Assembly: GCA_949710005.1 (NCBI GenBank)
Contig: OX453283.1
Location: 17,246,304 to 17,310,303 of the forward strand
Origin: Ricordea florida
Taxonomy: Eukaryota > Cnidaria > Anthozoa > Corallimorpharia > Ricordeidae
Direction of reading: 5' to 3'
Length of the DNA: 64,000 nucleotides
This document shows, piece by piece, positions 12,501 to 25,121 of the stretch (positions are counted from its first letter, which is position 1; each line of letters starts with the position of its first letter). Under the pieces are notes generated by a model that was not told the origin of the DNA, searched no databases, and saw nothing but the letters and a program-made list of their open reading frames with translations. A program made the position numbers and the translations under genes.

Positions 12501-14362
12501 ATAAAACATTAGAAATGATTCGATAACTTACCCCCCTAGATGACGGTCCTCCTGCCCATACAATCTCATATAATGTATTTTCACCAAAATCAGTGACAAC
12601 GAGTTTCTTGGCAACCAGCTGCAGGTATCGTATCTCAGCTTCTAGAGTAAGTGCAAACACGGGATAAAGTTAGTTTTTAAGTTTATTTCAAATGCTACAA
12701 CATGGTGAAAATGGAATGTTAATCACTAATCCGTGTAATGAGCACTGAATTGGTGAACTTTAGTACTCTGTGAGCCGTCTGCTCTAGATTTAGCTGCCTT
12801 AAGTCAATATCCTTAAAGTAAAACCTCAAGAAACTCGCTAATTAATAAAAGCCTGATTTATTGTGTAAATAATTCCCTCTCCTACTAGTACAAATCTGCA
12901 AACTTATGGAATTGAAAAGATTCTCCAAGCCAAGATATCATAGAATAACTTTTATTTTAGTGGCCCACGCTTTAGTTTGAACTGCGCATGCGTAGTTACA
13001 AAAAGTCTGATCTATAAATTCTTATTAAAGTCGAATCGTTACAATCAAAATTTTAATCCAAAAATAAACTTTACTGCACACCCCACTAAAACATGTATAT
13101 AAAACATTAGAAATGATTCGATAACTTACCCCCCTAGATGACGGTCCTCCTGCCCATACAATCTCTTATAATGTATTTTCACCAAAATCAGTGACAACGA
13201 GTTTCTTGGCAACCAGCTGCAGGTATCGTATCTCAGCTTCTAGGGTAAGTGCAAACAAGGGATAAAGTTCGTTTTTAAGTTCATTCCAAATCCTACAACA
13301 TGGTGAAAATGGAATGTTAATCACTATTCCGTGTAACGAGCACTGATTTCATGAACTTTAGTACTCTGTGAGCCGTCTGCTCTAGATTTAGCTGCCTTAA
13401 GTCAATATCTTTAAAATCAAACCTCAAAAAACTCGCTAAATAATAAAAGCCTGACTTATTGTGTAAATAATAAGCTCCCCTACTAGTACAAATCTGCAAA
13501 CCTATGGAATTGAAAATATTCCCGTAGCCAAGATATCATAGAATAACTTTTATTTTAGTGGCCCACGCTTTAGGCTGAATTGCGCATGCGTAGTAACAAA
13601 CAGTCTGATCTTTAAATTCACATTGAAATCGAATCGTTACAATCAAAATTTTAATCCCAAAATAAACTTTACTGCACACCCCACTAAAACATGTATATAA
13701 AACATTAGAAATGATTCGATAACTTACCCCCCTAGATGACGGTCATCCTGCCCATACAATCTCTTATAATGTATTTTCACCAAAATCAGTTACAACGAGT
13801 TTCTTGGCAACCAGCTGCAGGTATCGTATCTCAGCTTCTAGAGTAAGTGCAAACACGGGATAAAGTGCGTTTTTAAGTTTATTTCAAATGCTACAACATG
13901 GTGAAAATGGAATGTTAATCACTATTCCGTGTAACAAGCACTGATTTGATGAATTTATTTACTCTGTGAGCCGTCTGCTCTAGACTTAGCTGCCTTAAGT
14001 CAATATCTTTAAAATCAAACCTCAAAAAACTCGCTAAATAATAAAAGCCTGACTTATTGTGTAAATAATAAGCTCCCCTACTTGTACAAATCTGCAAACT
14101 TATGGAATTGAAAATATTCCCCAAGCCAAGATATCATAGAATAACTTTTATTTTAGGGGCCCACGCTTTAGTCTGAATTGCGCATGCGTAGTAATAAAAT
14201 GTCGGATCTTTAAATTCACATTGAAATCGAATCGTTACAATCAAAATTTTAATCCCAAAATAAACTTTACTGCACACCCCACTAAAACATGTATATAAAA
14301 CATTAGAAATGATTCGATAACTTACCCCCCTAGATGACGGTCCTCCTGCCCATACAATCTCA
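9575..14362. repeat. Higher-order repeat unit 3: 8-mer A-B-C-A2-E-C-A-D (4,788 bp)
   Basis: Monomers start at 9575, 10173, 10770, 11373, 11971, 12569, 13167 and 13765. It has the same order as unit 2, but its seventh monomer lacks the 9-bp deletion. Private variants are AATCCAAAAATAAAC near 13053 and GAATTTATTTACTC near 13951. Both recur at +15,547 bp in the second duplicate. Confidence 0.9.
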
Positions 14363-14520
14363 TATAATGTATTTTCACCAAAATCAGTGACAACGAGTTT
14401 CTTGGCAACCAGCTGCAGGTATCGTATCTCAGCTTCTAGAGTAAGTGCAAACACGGGATAAAGTTCGTTTTTAAGTTCATTCCAAATGCTACAACATGGT
14501 GAAAATGGAATGTTAATCAC
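14134..14520 (-). other. Longest open frame type of the satellite (128 codons, GTG start), not a credible gene
   Basis: Seen: a minus-strand frame of 128 codons, reading MINIPFSPCCSIWNEL at its start (GTG codon) and ending AWAPKIKVIL. Residues 12-55 look protein-like (acidic/aliphatic, ending in FGENTLYEIVWAGG), and a hydrophobic stretch rich in I, V, Y and C follows at about 68-100. It crosses a monomer boundary. Full-length copies recur at 18324, 29681, 33871, 41044, 47019, 50612 and 56608. In other monomers the frame is cut by TGA at codon 13 (TGG to TGA, plus-strand TTCC to TTTC) or after WAG (GGA to TGA, plus-strand CCTCC to CATCC). There is no ATG start, and these common stops argue against selection for the protein. 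I recognise no family. It may be a captured exon (see 14326-14488). Confidence 0.3.
14326..14488 (-). pseudogene. Exon-like relic with splice-acceptor- and donor-like flanks (163 bp)
   Basis: Read on the minus strand, TTCACCATGTTGTAG lies directly before position 14488 and resembles a 3' splice site. GGGGGG followed by GTAAGT lies at 14325 and below, a consensus-like 5' splice site. The 163 bp between encode about 54 residues, from IWNELKNELYP to AGGPSSRG, open throughout in this copy. The upstream junction splits a codon and the downstream one falls between codons. The same layout exists in every monomer, but many copies carry in-frame TGA. Inference: the ancestral monomer may have captured a gene fragment with its splice sites. 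A chance arrangement in AT-rich DNA is the alternative. I do not recognise the peptide. Confidence 0.3.
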
Positions 14521-14959
14521 TATTCCGTGTAACGAGCACTGATTTCATGAACTTTAGTACTCTGTGAGCCGTCTCCTCTAGATTTAGCTGCCTTAAGTCA
14601 ATATCCTTAAAGTAAAACCTCAAGAAACTCGCTAATTAATAAAAGCCTGATTTATTGTGTAAATAATTCCCTCTTCTACTAGTACAAATCTGCAAACCTA
14701 TGGAATTGAAAATATTCCCCAAGCCAAGATATCATAGAATAACTTTTATTTTAGGGGCCCACGCTTTAGTCTGAATTGCGCATGCGTAGTAATAAACAGT
14801 CTGATCTTTAAATTCTCATTGAAATCGAATCGTTACAATCAAATTTTAATCCCAAAATAAACTTTACTGCACACCCCACTAAAACATGTATATAAAACAT
14901 TAGAAATGATTCGATAACTTACCCCCCTAGATGACGGTCCTCCTGCCCATACAATCTCT
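14363..14959. repeat. Mosaic monomer joining A, C and B subtypes (7-mer junction)
   Basis: The left part is type A (TTCG, CGAGCACTGATTTCATG near 14535). Then come GTCTCCTCTAG near 14573 and CCTTAAAGTAAAACC near 14603, which are C-type and match the C monomer at 19151. From TTCCCTCTTC near 14667 to the end it is type B (CCTATGG, ATATTCCCC, ATAAACAG, the short CAAATTTTAATCC). A single monomer with three subtype segments is the expected product of unequal exchange plus conversion, and marks where one monomer was lost from the 8-mer. Confidence 0.82.
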
Positions 14960-17900
14960 TATAATGTATTTTCACCAAAATCAGTGACAACGAGTTTCTT
15001 GGCAACCAGCTGCAGGTATCGTATCTCAGCTTCTAGAGTAAGTGCAAACACGGGATAAAGTTAGTTTTTAAGTTTATTTCAAATGCTACAACATGGTGAA
15101 AATGGAATGTTAATCACTAATCCGTGTAATGAGCACTGAATTGGTGAACTTTAGTACTCTGTGAGCCGTCTGCTCTAGATTTAGCTGCCTTAAGTCAATA
15201 TCCTTAAAGTAAAACCTCAAGAAACTCGCTAATTAATAAAAGCCTGATTTATTGTGTAAATAATTCCCTCTCCTACTAGTACAAATCTGCAAACTTATGG
15301 AATTGAAAAGATTCTCCAAGCCAAGATATCATAGAATAACTTTTATTTTAGTGGCCCACGCTTTAGTTTGAACTGCGCATGCGTAGTTACAAAACAAAAA
15401 GTCTGATCTATAAATTCTTATTAAAGTCGAATCGTTACAATCAAAATTTTAATCCCAAAATAAACTTTACTGCACACCCCACTAAAACATGTATATAAAA
15501 GATTAGAAATGATTCGATAACTTACCCCCCTAGATGACGGTCCTCCTGCCCATACAATCTCATATAATGTATTTTCACCAAAATCAGTGACAACGAGTTT
15601 CTTGACAACCAGCTGAGGGTATCGTATCTCAGCTTCTAAAGTAAGTGCAAACAAGGGATAAAGTTCGTTTTTAAGTTCATTCCAAATGCTACAACATGGT
15701 GAAAATGGAATGTTAATCACTATTCCGTGTAACGAGCACTGATTTCATGAACTTTAGTACTCTGTAAGCCGTCTGCTCTAGATTTAGCTGCCTTAAGTCA
15801 ATATCTTTAAAATCAAACCTCAAAAAACTCGCTAAATAATAAAAGCCTGACTTATTGTGTAAATAATAAGCTCCCCTACTAGTACAAATCTGCAAACCTA
15901 TGGAATTGAAAATATTCCCCAAGCCAAGATATCATAGAATAACTTTTATTTTAGGGGCCCACGCTTTAGTCTGAATTGCGCATGCGTAGTAACAAACAGT
16001 CTGATCTTTAAATTCACATTGAAATCGAATCGTTACAATCAAAATTTTAATCCCAAAATAAACTTTACTGCACACCCCACTAAAACATGTATATAAAACA
16101 TTAGAAATGATTCAATAACTTACCCCCCTAGATGACGGTCATCCTGCCCATACAATCTCTTATAATGTATTTTCACCAGAATAAGTGACAACGAGTTTCT
16201 TGGCAACCAGCTGCAGGTATCGTATCTCAGCTTCTAGAGTAAGTGCAAACACGGGATAAAGTGCGTTTTTAAGTTTATTTCAAATGCTACAACATGGTGA
16301 AAATGGAATGTTAATCACTATTCCGTGTAACACGCACTGACTTGATAAACTTTAGTACTCTGTGAGCCGTTTGCTCTAGATTTAGCTGCGTTAAAACAAT
16401 ACCTTTAAAATGAAACCTCAAAAAACTCGCTAATTAATAAAAGCCTTATTTATTGTGTAAATAATTCCCTCTTCTACTAGTACAAATCTGCAAACCTATG
16501 GAATTGAAAATATTCCCCAAGCCAAGATATCATAGAATAACTTTTATTTTAGGGGCCCACGCTTTAGTCTGAATTGCGCATGCGTAGTAACAAACAGTCT
16601 GATCTTTAAATTCACATTGAAATCGAATCGTTACAATCAAAATTTTAATCCCAAAATAAACTTTACTGCACACCCCACTAAAACATGTATATAAAACATT
16701 AGAAATGATTCGATAACTTACCCCCCTAGATGACGGTCCTCCTGCCCATACAATCTCATATAATGTATTTTCACCAAAATCAGTGACAACGAGTTTCTTG
16801 GCAACCAGCTGCAGGTATCGTATCTCAGCTTCTAGAGTAAGTGCAAACACGGGATAAAGTTAGTTTTTAAGTTTATTTCAAATGCTACAACATGGTGAAA
16901 ATGGAATGTTAATCACTAATCCGTGTAATGAGCACTGAATTGGTGAACTTTAGTACTCTGTGAGCCGTGTTCTCTAGATTTAGCTGCCTTAAGTCAATAT
17001 CCTTAAAGTAAAACCTCAAGAAACTCGCTAATTAATAAAAGCCTGATTTATTGTGTAAATAATTCCCTCTCCTACTAGTACAAATCTGCAAACTTATGGA
17101 ATTGAAAAGATTCTCCAAGCCAAGATATCATAGAATAACTTTTATTTTAGTGGCCCACGCTTTAGTTTGAACTGCGCATGCGTAGTTACAAAAAGTCTGA
17201 TCTATAAATTCTTATTAAAGTCGAATCGTTACAATCAAAATTTTAATCCCAAAATAAACTTTACTGCACACCCCACTAAAACATGTATATAAAACATTAG
17301 AAATAATTCGATAACTTACCCCCCTAGATGACGGTCCTCCTGCCCATACAATCTCTTATAATGTATTTTCACCAAAATCAGTGACAACGAGTTTCTTGGC
17401 AACCAGCTGCAGGTATCGTATCTCAGCTTCTAGGGTAAGTGCAAACAAGGGATAAAGTTCGTTTTTAAGTTCATTCCAAATCCTACAACATGGTAAAAAT
17501 GGAATGTTAATCACTATTCCGTGTAACGAGCACTGATTTCATGAACTTTAGTACTCTGTGAGCCGTCTGCTCTAGATTTAGCTGCCTTAAGTCAATATCT
17601 TTAAAATCAAACCTCAAAAAACTCGCTAAATAATAAAAGCCTGACTTATTGTGTAAATAATAAGCTCCCCTACTAGTACAAATCTGCAAACCTATGGAAT
17701 TGAAAATATTCCCGTAGCCAAGATATCATAGAATAACTTTTATTTTAGTGGCCCACGCTTTAGGCTGAATTGCGCATGCGTAGTAACAAACAGTCTGATC
17801 TTTAAATTCACATTGAAATCGAATCGTTACAATCAAAATTTTAATCCCAAAATAAACTTTACTGCACACCCCACTAAAACATGTATATAAAACATTAGAA

Positions 17901-18552
17901 ATGATTCGATAACTTACCCCCCTAGATGACGGTCATCCTGCCCATACAATCTCTTATAATGTATTTTCACCAAAATCAGTTACAACGAGTTTCTTGGCAA
18001 CCAGCTGCAGGTATCGTATCTCAGCTTCTAGAGTAAGTGCAAACACGGGATAAAGTGCGTTTTTAAGTTTATTTCAAATGCTACAACATGGTGAAAATGG
18101 AATGTTAATCACTATTCCGTGTAACAAGCACTGATTTGATGAATTTTAGTACTCTGTGAGCCGTCTGCTCTAGACTTAGCTGCCTTAAGTCAATATCTTT
18201 AAAATCAAACCTCAAAAAACTCGCTAAATAATAAAAGCCTGACTTATTGTGTAAATAATAAGCTCCCCTACTTGTACAAATCTGCAAACTTATGGAATTG
18301 AAAATATTCCCCAAGCCAAGATATCATAGAATAACTTTTATTTTAGGGGCCCACGCTTTAGTCTGAATTGCGCATGCGTAGTAATAAAATGTCGGATCTT
18401 TAAATTCACATTGAAATCGAATCGTTACAATCAAAATTTTAATCCCAAAATAAACTTTACTGCACACCCCACTAAAACATGTATATAAAACATTAGAAAT
18501 GATTCGATAACTTACCCCCCTAGATGACGGTCCTCCTGCCCATACAATCTCA
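14363..18552. repeat. Shortened higher-order repeat: 7-mer (4,190 bp)
   Basis: Monomers start at 14363, 14960, 15563, 16161, 16759, 17357 and 17955. Order is (A/C/B hybrid)-C-A2-E-C-A-D, which is the 8-mer with its first two monomers fused into one. It aligns with unit 3 at a displacement of 4,190 bp from the second monomer on. It recurs nearly unchanged at 29910-34099. Confidence 0.88.
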
Positions 18553-21500
18553 TATAATGTATTTTCACCAAAATCAGTGACAACGAGTTTCTTGGCAACC
18601 AGCTGCAGGTATCGTATCTCAGCTTCTAGAGTAAGTGCAAACACGGGATAAAGTTCGTTTTTAAGTTCATTCCAAATGCTACAACATGGTGAAAATGGAA
18701 TGTTAATCACTATTCCGTGTAACGAGCACTGATTTCATGAACTTTAGTACTCTGTGAGCCGTCTGCTCTAGATTTAGCTGCCTTAAGTCAATATCTTTAA
18801 AATCAAACCTCAAAAAACTCGCTAAATAATAAAAGCCTGACTTATTGTGTAAATAATAAGCTCCCCTACTAGTACAAATCTGCAAACCTATGGAATTGAA
18901 AATATTCCCGTAGCCAAGATATCATAGAATAACTTTTATTTTAGTGGCCCACGCTTTAGGCTGAATTGCGCATGCGTAGTAACAAACAGTCTGATCTTTA
19001 AATTCACATTGAAATCGAATCGTTACAATCAAAATTTTAATCCCAAAATAAACTTTACTGCACACCCCACTAAAACATGTATATAAAACATTAGAAATGA
19101 TTCGATAACTTACCCCCCTAGATGACGGTCCTCCTGCCCATACAATCTCTTATAATGTATTTTCACCAAAATCAGTTACAACGAGTTTCTTGGCAACCAG
19201 CTGCAGGTATTGTATCTCAGCTTCTAGAGTAAGTGCAAACACGGGATAAAGTTAGTTTTTAAGTTTATTTCAAATGCTACAACATGGTGAAAATGGAATG
19301 TTAATCACTAATCCGTGTAATGAGCACTGAATTGGTGAACTTTAGTACTCTGTGAGCCGTCTCCTCTAGATTTAGCTGCCTTAAGTCAATATCCTTAAAG
19401 TAAAACCTCAAGAAACTCGCTAATTAATAAAAGCCTGATTTATTGTGTAAATAATTGCCTCTCCTACTAGTACAAATCTGCAAACTTATGGAATTGAAAA
19501 GATTCTCCAAGCCAAGATATCATAGAATAACTTTTATTTTAGTGGCCCACGCTTTAGTTTGAACTGCGCATGCGTAGTTACAAAAAGTCTGATCTATAAA
19601 TTCTTATTAAAGTCGAATCGTTACAATCAAAATTTTAATCCCAAAATAAACTTTACTGCACACCCCACTAAAACATGTATATAAAAGATTAGAAATGATT
19701 CGATAACTTAGCCACCTAGATGACGGTCCTCCTGCCCATATAATCTCTTATAATGTATTTTCACCAAAATCAGTGACAACGAGTTTCTTGGCAACCAGCT
19801 GCAGGTATCGTATCTCAGCTTCTAGGGTAAGTGCAAACAAGGGATAAAGTTCGTTTTTAAGTTCATTCCAAATCCTACAACATGGTGAAAATGGAATGTT
19901 AATCACTATTCCGTGAAACGAGCACTGATTTCATGAACTTTAGTACTCTGTGAGCCGTCTGCTCTAGATTTAGCTGCCTTAAGTCAATATCTTTAAAATC
20001 AAACCTCAAAAAACTCGCTAAATAATAAAAGCCTGACTTATTGTGTAAATAATAAGCTCCCCTACTAGTACAAATCTGCAAACCTATGGAATTGAAAATA
20101 TTCCCGTAGCCAAGATATCATAGAATAACTTTTATTTTAGTGGCCCACGCTTTAGGCTGAATTGCGCATGCGTAGTAACAAACAGTCTGATCTTTAAATT
20201 CACATTGAAATCGAATCGTTACAATCAAAATTTTAATCCCAAAATAAACTTTACTGCACACCCCACTAAAACATGTATATAAAAGATTAGAAATGATTCG
20301 ATAACTTACCCCCCTAGATAACGGTCATCCTGCCCATACAATCTCTTATAATGTATTTTCACCAAAATCAGTTACAACGAGTTTCTTGGCAACCAGCTGC
20401 AGGTATCGTATCTCAGCTTCTAGAGTAAGTGCAAACACGGGATAAAGTGCGTTTTTAAGTTTATTTCAAATGCTACAACATGGTGAAAATGGAATGTTAA
20501 TCACTATTCCGTGTAACACGCACTGACTTGATGAACTTTAGTACTCTGTGAGCCCACTGCTCTAGATTTAGCTGCCTTAAGTCAATATCTTTAAAATCAA
20601 ACCTCAAAAAACTCGCTAAATAATAAAAGCCTGAGTTATTGTGTAAATAATAAGCTCCCCTTCTAGTACAAATCTGCAAACCTATGGAATTGAAAATATT
20701 CCCCAAGCCAAGATATCATAGAATAACTTTTATTTTAGGGGCCCACGCTTTAGTCTGAATTGCGCATGCGTAGTAACAAACAGTCTGATCTTTAAATTCA
20801 CATTGAAATCGAATCGTTACAATCAAAATTTTAATCCCAAAATAAACTTTACTGCACACCCCACTAAAACATGTATATAAAACATTAGAAATGATTCGAT
20901 AACTTACCCCCATTAGATGACGGTCATCCTGCCCATACAATCTCTTATAATGCATTTTCACCAAAATCAGTTACAACGAGTTTCTTGGCAACCAGCTGCA
21001 GGTATCGTATCTCAGCTTCTAGAGTAAGTGCAAACACGGGATAAAGTGCGTTTTTAAGTTTATTTTAAATGCTACAACATGGTGAAAATGGAATGTTAAT
21101 CACTATTCCGTGTAACAAGCACTGATTTGATGAATTTTAGTACTCTGTGAGCCCTCTGCTCTAGATTTAGCTGCCTTAAGTCAATATCTTTAAAATCAAA
21201 CCTCAAAAAACTCGCTAAATAATAAAAGCTTGAGTTATTGTGTAAATAATAAGCTCCCCTTCTACTACAAATCTGCAAATTTATGGAATTGAAAATATTC
21301 CCCAAGCCAAGATATCATAGAATAACTTTTATTTTAGGGGCCCACGCTTTAGTCTGAATTGCGCATGCGTAGTAACAAACAGTCTGATCTTTAAATTCAC
21401 ATTGAAATCGAATCGTTACAATCAAAATTTTAATCCCAAAATAAACTTTACTGCACACCCCACTAAAACATGTATATAAAACATTAGAAATGATTCGATA

Positions 21501-23336
21501 ACTTACCCCCCTAGATGACGGTCATCCTGCCCATACAATCTCTTATAATGTATTTTCACCAAAATCAGTGACAACGAGTTTCTTGGCAACCAGCTGCAGG
21601 TATCGTATCTCAGCTTCTAGAGTAAGTGCAAACACGGGATAAAGTGCGTTTTTAAGTTTATTTTAAATGCTACAACATGGTGAAAATGGAATGTTAATCA
21701 CTATTCCGTGTAACACGCACTGACTTGTTGAAGTTTACTACTCTGTGAGCCCACTGCTCTAGATTTAGCTGCCTTAAGTCAATATCTTTAAAATGAAACC
21801 TCAAGAAACTCGCTAATTAATAAAAGCCTTATTTATTGTGTAAATAATTCCCTCTTCTACTAGTACAAATCTGCAAACCTATGGAATTGAAAAGATTCTC
21901 CAAGCCAACATATCATAGAATAACTTTTATTTTAGGGGCCCACGCTTTAGTCTGAATTGCGCATGCGTAGTAATAAACAGTCTGATCTTTAAATTCTCAT
22001 TGAAATCGAATCGTTACAATAAAATTTCAATCCCAAAATAAACTTTGCTGCACACCCCACTAAAACATGTATATAAAAGATTAGAAATGATTCGATAACT
22101 TACCCCCCTAGATGACGGTCCTCCTGCCCATACAATCTCTTATAATGTATTTTCACCAAAATCAGTGACATCGCGTTCTTTGGCAACCAGCTGCAGGTAT
22201 CGTATCTCAGCTTCTAGAGTAAGTGCAAACACGGGATAAAGTGCGTTTTTAAGTTTATTTCAAATGCTACAACATGGTGAAAATGGAATGTTAATCACTA
22301 TTCCGTGTAACAAGCACTGATTTGATGAATTTTAGTACTCTGTGAGCCCTCTGCTCTAGATTTAGCTGCCTTAAGTCAATATCTTTAAAATCAAACCTCA
22401 AACAAGTCGCTAAATAATAAAAGCCTGACTTATTGTGTAAATAATAAGCTCCCCTACTAGTACAAATCTGCAAACCTATGGAATTGAAAATATTCCCCAA
22501 GCTAAGATATCATAGAATAACTTTTATTTTAGGGGCCCACGCTTTAGTCTGAATTGCGCATGCGTAGTAACAAACAGTCTGATCTTTAAATTCACATTGA
22601 AATCGAATCGTTACAATCAAAAGTTTAATCCCAAAATAAACTTTACTGCACACCCCACTAAAACATGTATATAAAACATTAGAAATGATTCGATAACTTA
22701 CCCCCCTAGATGACGGTCATCCTGCCCATACAATCTCTTATAATGTATTTTCACCAAAATCAGTTACAACGAGTTTCTTGGCAACCAGCTGCAGGTATCG
22801 TATCTCAGCTTCTAGAGTAAGTGCAAACACGGGATAAAGTGCGTTTTTAAGTTTATTTCAAATGCTACAACATGGTGAAAATGGAATGTTAATCACTATT
22901 CCGTGTAACAAGCACTGATTTGATGAACTTTAGTACTCTGTGAGCCCTCTGCTCTAGATTTAGCTGCCTTAAGTCAATATCTTTAAAATCAAACCTCAAG
23001 AAACTCGCTAAATAATAAAAGCCTGACTTATTGTGTAAATAATAAGCTCCCCTACTTGTACAAATCTGCAAACTTATGGAATTGAAAATATTCCCCAAGC
23101 CAAGATATCATAGAATAACTTTTATTTTAGGGGCCCACGCTTTAGTCTGAATTGCGCATGCGTAGTAACAAACAGTCTGATCTTTAAATTCACATTGAAA
23201 TCGAATCGTTACAATCAAAATTTTAATCCCAAAATAAACTTTACTGCACACCCCACTAAAACATGTATATAAAACATTAGAAATGATTCGATAACTTACC
23301 CCCCTAGATGACGGTCCTCCTGCCCATACAATCTCA
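18553..23336. repeat. Divergent F2/D2-rich block, copy 1 (8 monomers)
   Basis: Monomers start at 18553, 19151, 19749, 20347, 20946, 21544, 22141 and 22739. Order is A-C-A-F-D2-F2-D-D, unlike the 8-mer. D2/F2 monomers carry their own variants: ACGCGTTCTTTGG, CATATC in place of GATATC, GAGTTATTG, and CTACTACAAATC or CTAGTACAAATC. The monomer at 20946 is a hybrid: F2-like up to 21117, D2-like from 21118. The block corresponds to 34100-41272 and 56837-63410 but is the shortest, with only about 1.5 F2-D2 dimers. Confidence 0.88.
20347..22140. repeat. F-D2-F2 mini-array, shortest form (3 monomers)
   Basis: Monomers at 20347 (F), 20946 (hybrid F2/D2) and 21544 (F2) are what remains here of the alternating dimer array. 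Relative to the second block it lacks 596 bp at 21118 (equivalent to 36665-37260) and a further 1,195 bp within 21.5-22.1 kb. The second junction lies inside the monomer at 21544: its front matches 37687 (GTTGAAGTTTA) and its rear matches 38882 (ACAATAAAATTTC, CTTTGCTGC). Confidence 0.85.
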
Positions 23337-25121
23337 TATAATGTATTTTCACCAAAATCAGTGACAACGAGTTTCTTGGCAACCAGCTGCAGGTATCGTA
23401 TCTCAGCTTCTAGAGTAAGTGCAAACACGGGATAAAGTTAGTTTTTAAGTTTATTTCAAATGCTACAACATGGTGAAAATGGAATGTTAATCACTAATCC
23501 GTGTAATGAGCACTGAATTGGTGAACTTTAGTACTCTGTGAGCCGTCTGCTCTAGATTTAGCTGCCTTAAGTCAATATCCTTAAAGTAAAACCTCAAGAA
23601 ACTCGCTAATTAATAAAAGCCTGATTTATTGTGTAAATAATTCCCTCTCCTACTAGTACAAATCTGCAAACTTATGGAATTGAAAAGATTCTCCAAGCCA
23701 AGATATCATAGAATAACTTTTATTTTAGTGGCCCACGCTTTAGTTTGAACTGCGCATGCGTAGTTACAAAAAGTCTGATCTATAAATTCTTATTAAAGTC
23801 TAATCGTTACAATCAAAATTTTAATCCCAAAATAAACTTTACTGCACACCCCACTAAAACATGTATATAAAACATTAGAAATGATTCGATAACTTACCCC
23901 CCTAGATGACGGTCCTCCTGCCCATACAATCTCTTATAATGTATTTTCACCAAAATCAGTGACAACGAGTTTCTTGGCAACCAGCTGCAGGTATCGTATC
24001 TCAGCTTCTAGGGTAAGTGCAAACAAGGGATAAAGTTCGTTTTTAAGTTCATTCCAAATCCTACAACATGGTGAAAATGGAATGTTAATCACTATTCCGT
24101 GTAACGAGCACTGATTTCATGAACTTTAGTACTCTGTGAGCCGTCTGCTCTAGATTTAGCTGCCTTAAGTCAATATCTTTAAAATCAAAACTCGCTAAAT
24201 AATAAAAGCCTGACTTATTGTGTAAATAATAAGCTCCCCTACTAGTACAAATCTGCAAACCTATGGAATTGAAAATATTCCCGTAGCCAAGATATCATAG
24301 AATAACTTTTATTTTAGTGGCCCACGCTTTAGGCTGAATTGCGCATGCGTAGTAACAAACAGTCTGATCTTTAAATTCACATTGAAATCGAATCGTTACA
24401 ATCAAAATTTTAATCCCAAAATAAACTTTACTGCACACCCCACTAAAACATGTATATAAAACATTAGAAATGATTCGATAACTTACCCCCCTAGATGACG
24501 GTCATCCTGCCCATACAATCTCTTATAATGTATTTTCACCAAAATCAGTTACAACGAGTTTCTTGGCAACCAGCTGCAGGTATCGTATCTCAGCTTCTAG
24601 AGTAAGTGCAAACACGGGATAAAGTGCGTTTTTAAGTTTATTTCAAATGCTACAACATGGTGAAAATGGAATGTTAATCACTATTCCGTGTAACAAGCAC
24701 TGATTTGATGAATTTTAGTACTCTGTGAGCCGTCTGCTCTAGATTTAGCTGCCTTAAGTCAATATCTTTAAAATCAAACCTCAAAAAACTCGCTAAATAA
24801 TAAAAGCCTGACTTATTGTGTAAATAATAAGCTCCCCTACTTGTACAAATCTGCAAACTTATGGAATTGAAAATATTCCCCAAGCCAAGATATCATAGAA
24901 TAACTTTTATTTTAGGGGCCCACGCTTTAGTCTGAATTGCGCATGCGTAGTAATAAAATGTCGGATCTTTAAATTCACATTGAAATCGAATCGTTACAAT
25001 CAAAATTTTAATCCCAAAATAAACTTTACTGCACACCCCACTAAAACATGTATATAAAAGATTAGAAATGATTCGATAACTTACCCCCCTAGATGACGGT
25101 CCTCCTGCCCATACAATCTCT
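23337..25121. repeat. Remnant C-A3-D trimer (tail of an 8-mer unit)
   Basis: Monomers start at 23337, 23935 and 24524. They are the copies of 7790-9574, the last three monomers of HOR unit 2, and the middle one carries the 9-bp deletion. The first five monomers of that unit are absent here because the duplication junction at about 23075 joins the D monomer of the divergent block directly to this tail. Confidence 0.9.
23935..24523. repeat. 589-bp monomer with 9-bp deletion (A3, copy 2)
   Basis: This is the same shortened AAATCAAAACTC as at 8636-8650, displaced 15,547 bp, within the second copy of the large duplication. Confidence 0.95.

Larger units (their letters stand above)
7528..21117. 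repeat. Large duplicated block, copy 1 (13.6 kb, displaced 15,547 bp from copy 2)
   Basis: From 7528 to 21117 the sequence aligns base for base with 23075-36664. Comparison stops at 7527 (C against T at 23074) on the left and at 21118 (A against C at 36665) on the right. The 15,547-bp displacement is 26 monomers. Rare private variants are shared: GCCGTGTTCTCTAG near 16966/32513, CATGGTAAAAATGG near 17489/33036, CCATATAATCTC near 19737/35284 and the 9-bp deletion at about 8640/24187. The only differences I noticed are 8254 G against 23801 T, and 17685 T against 33232 G. I compared by eye, so others may exist. Confidence 0.92.
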
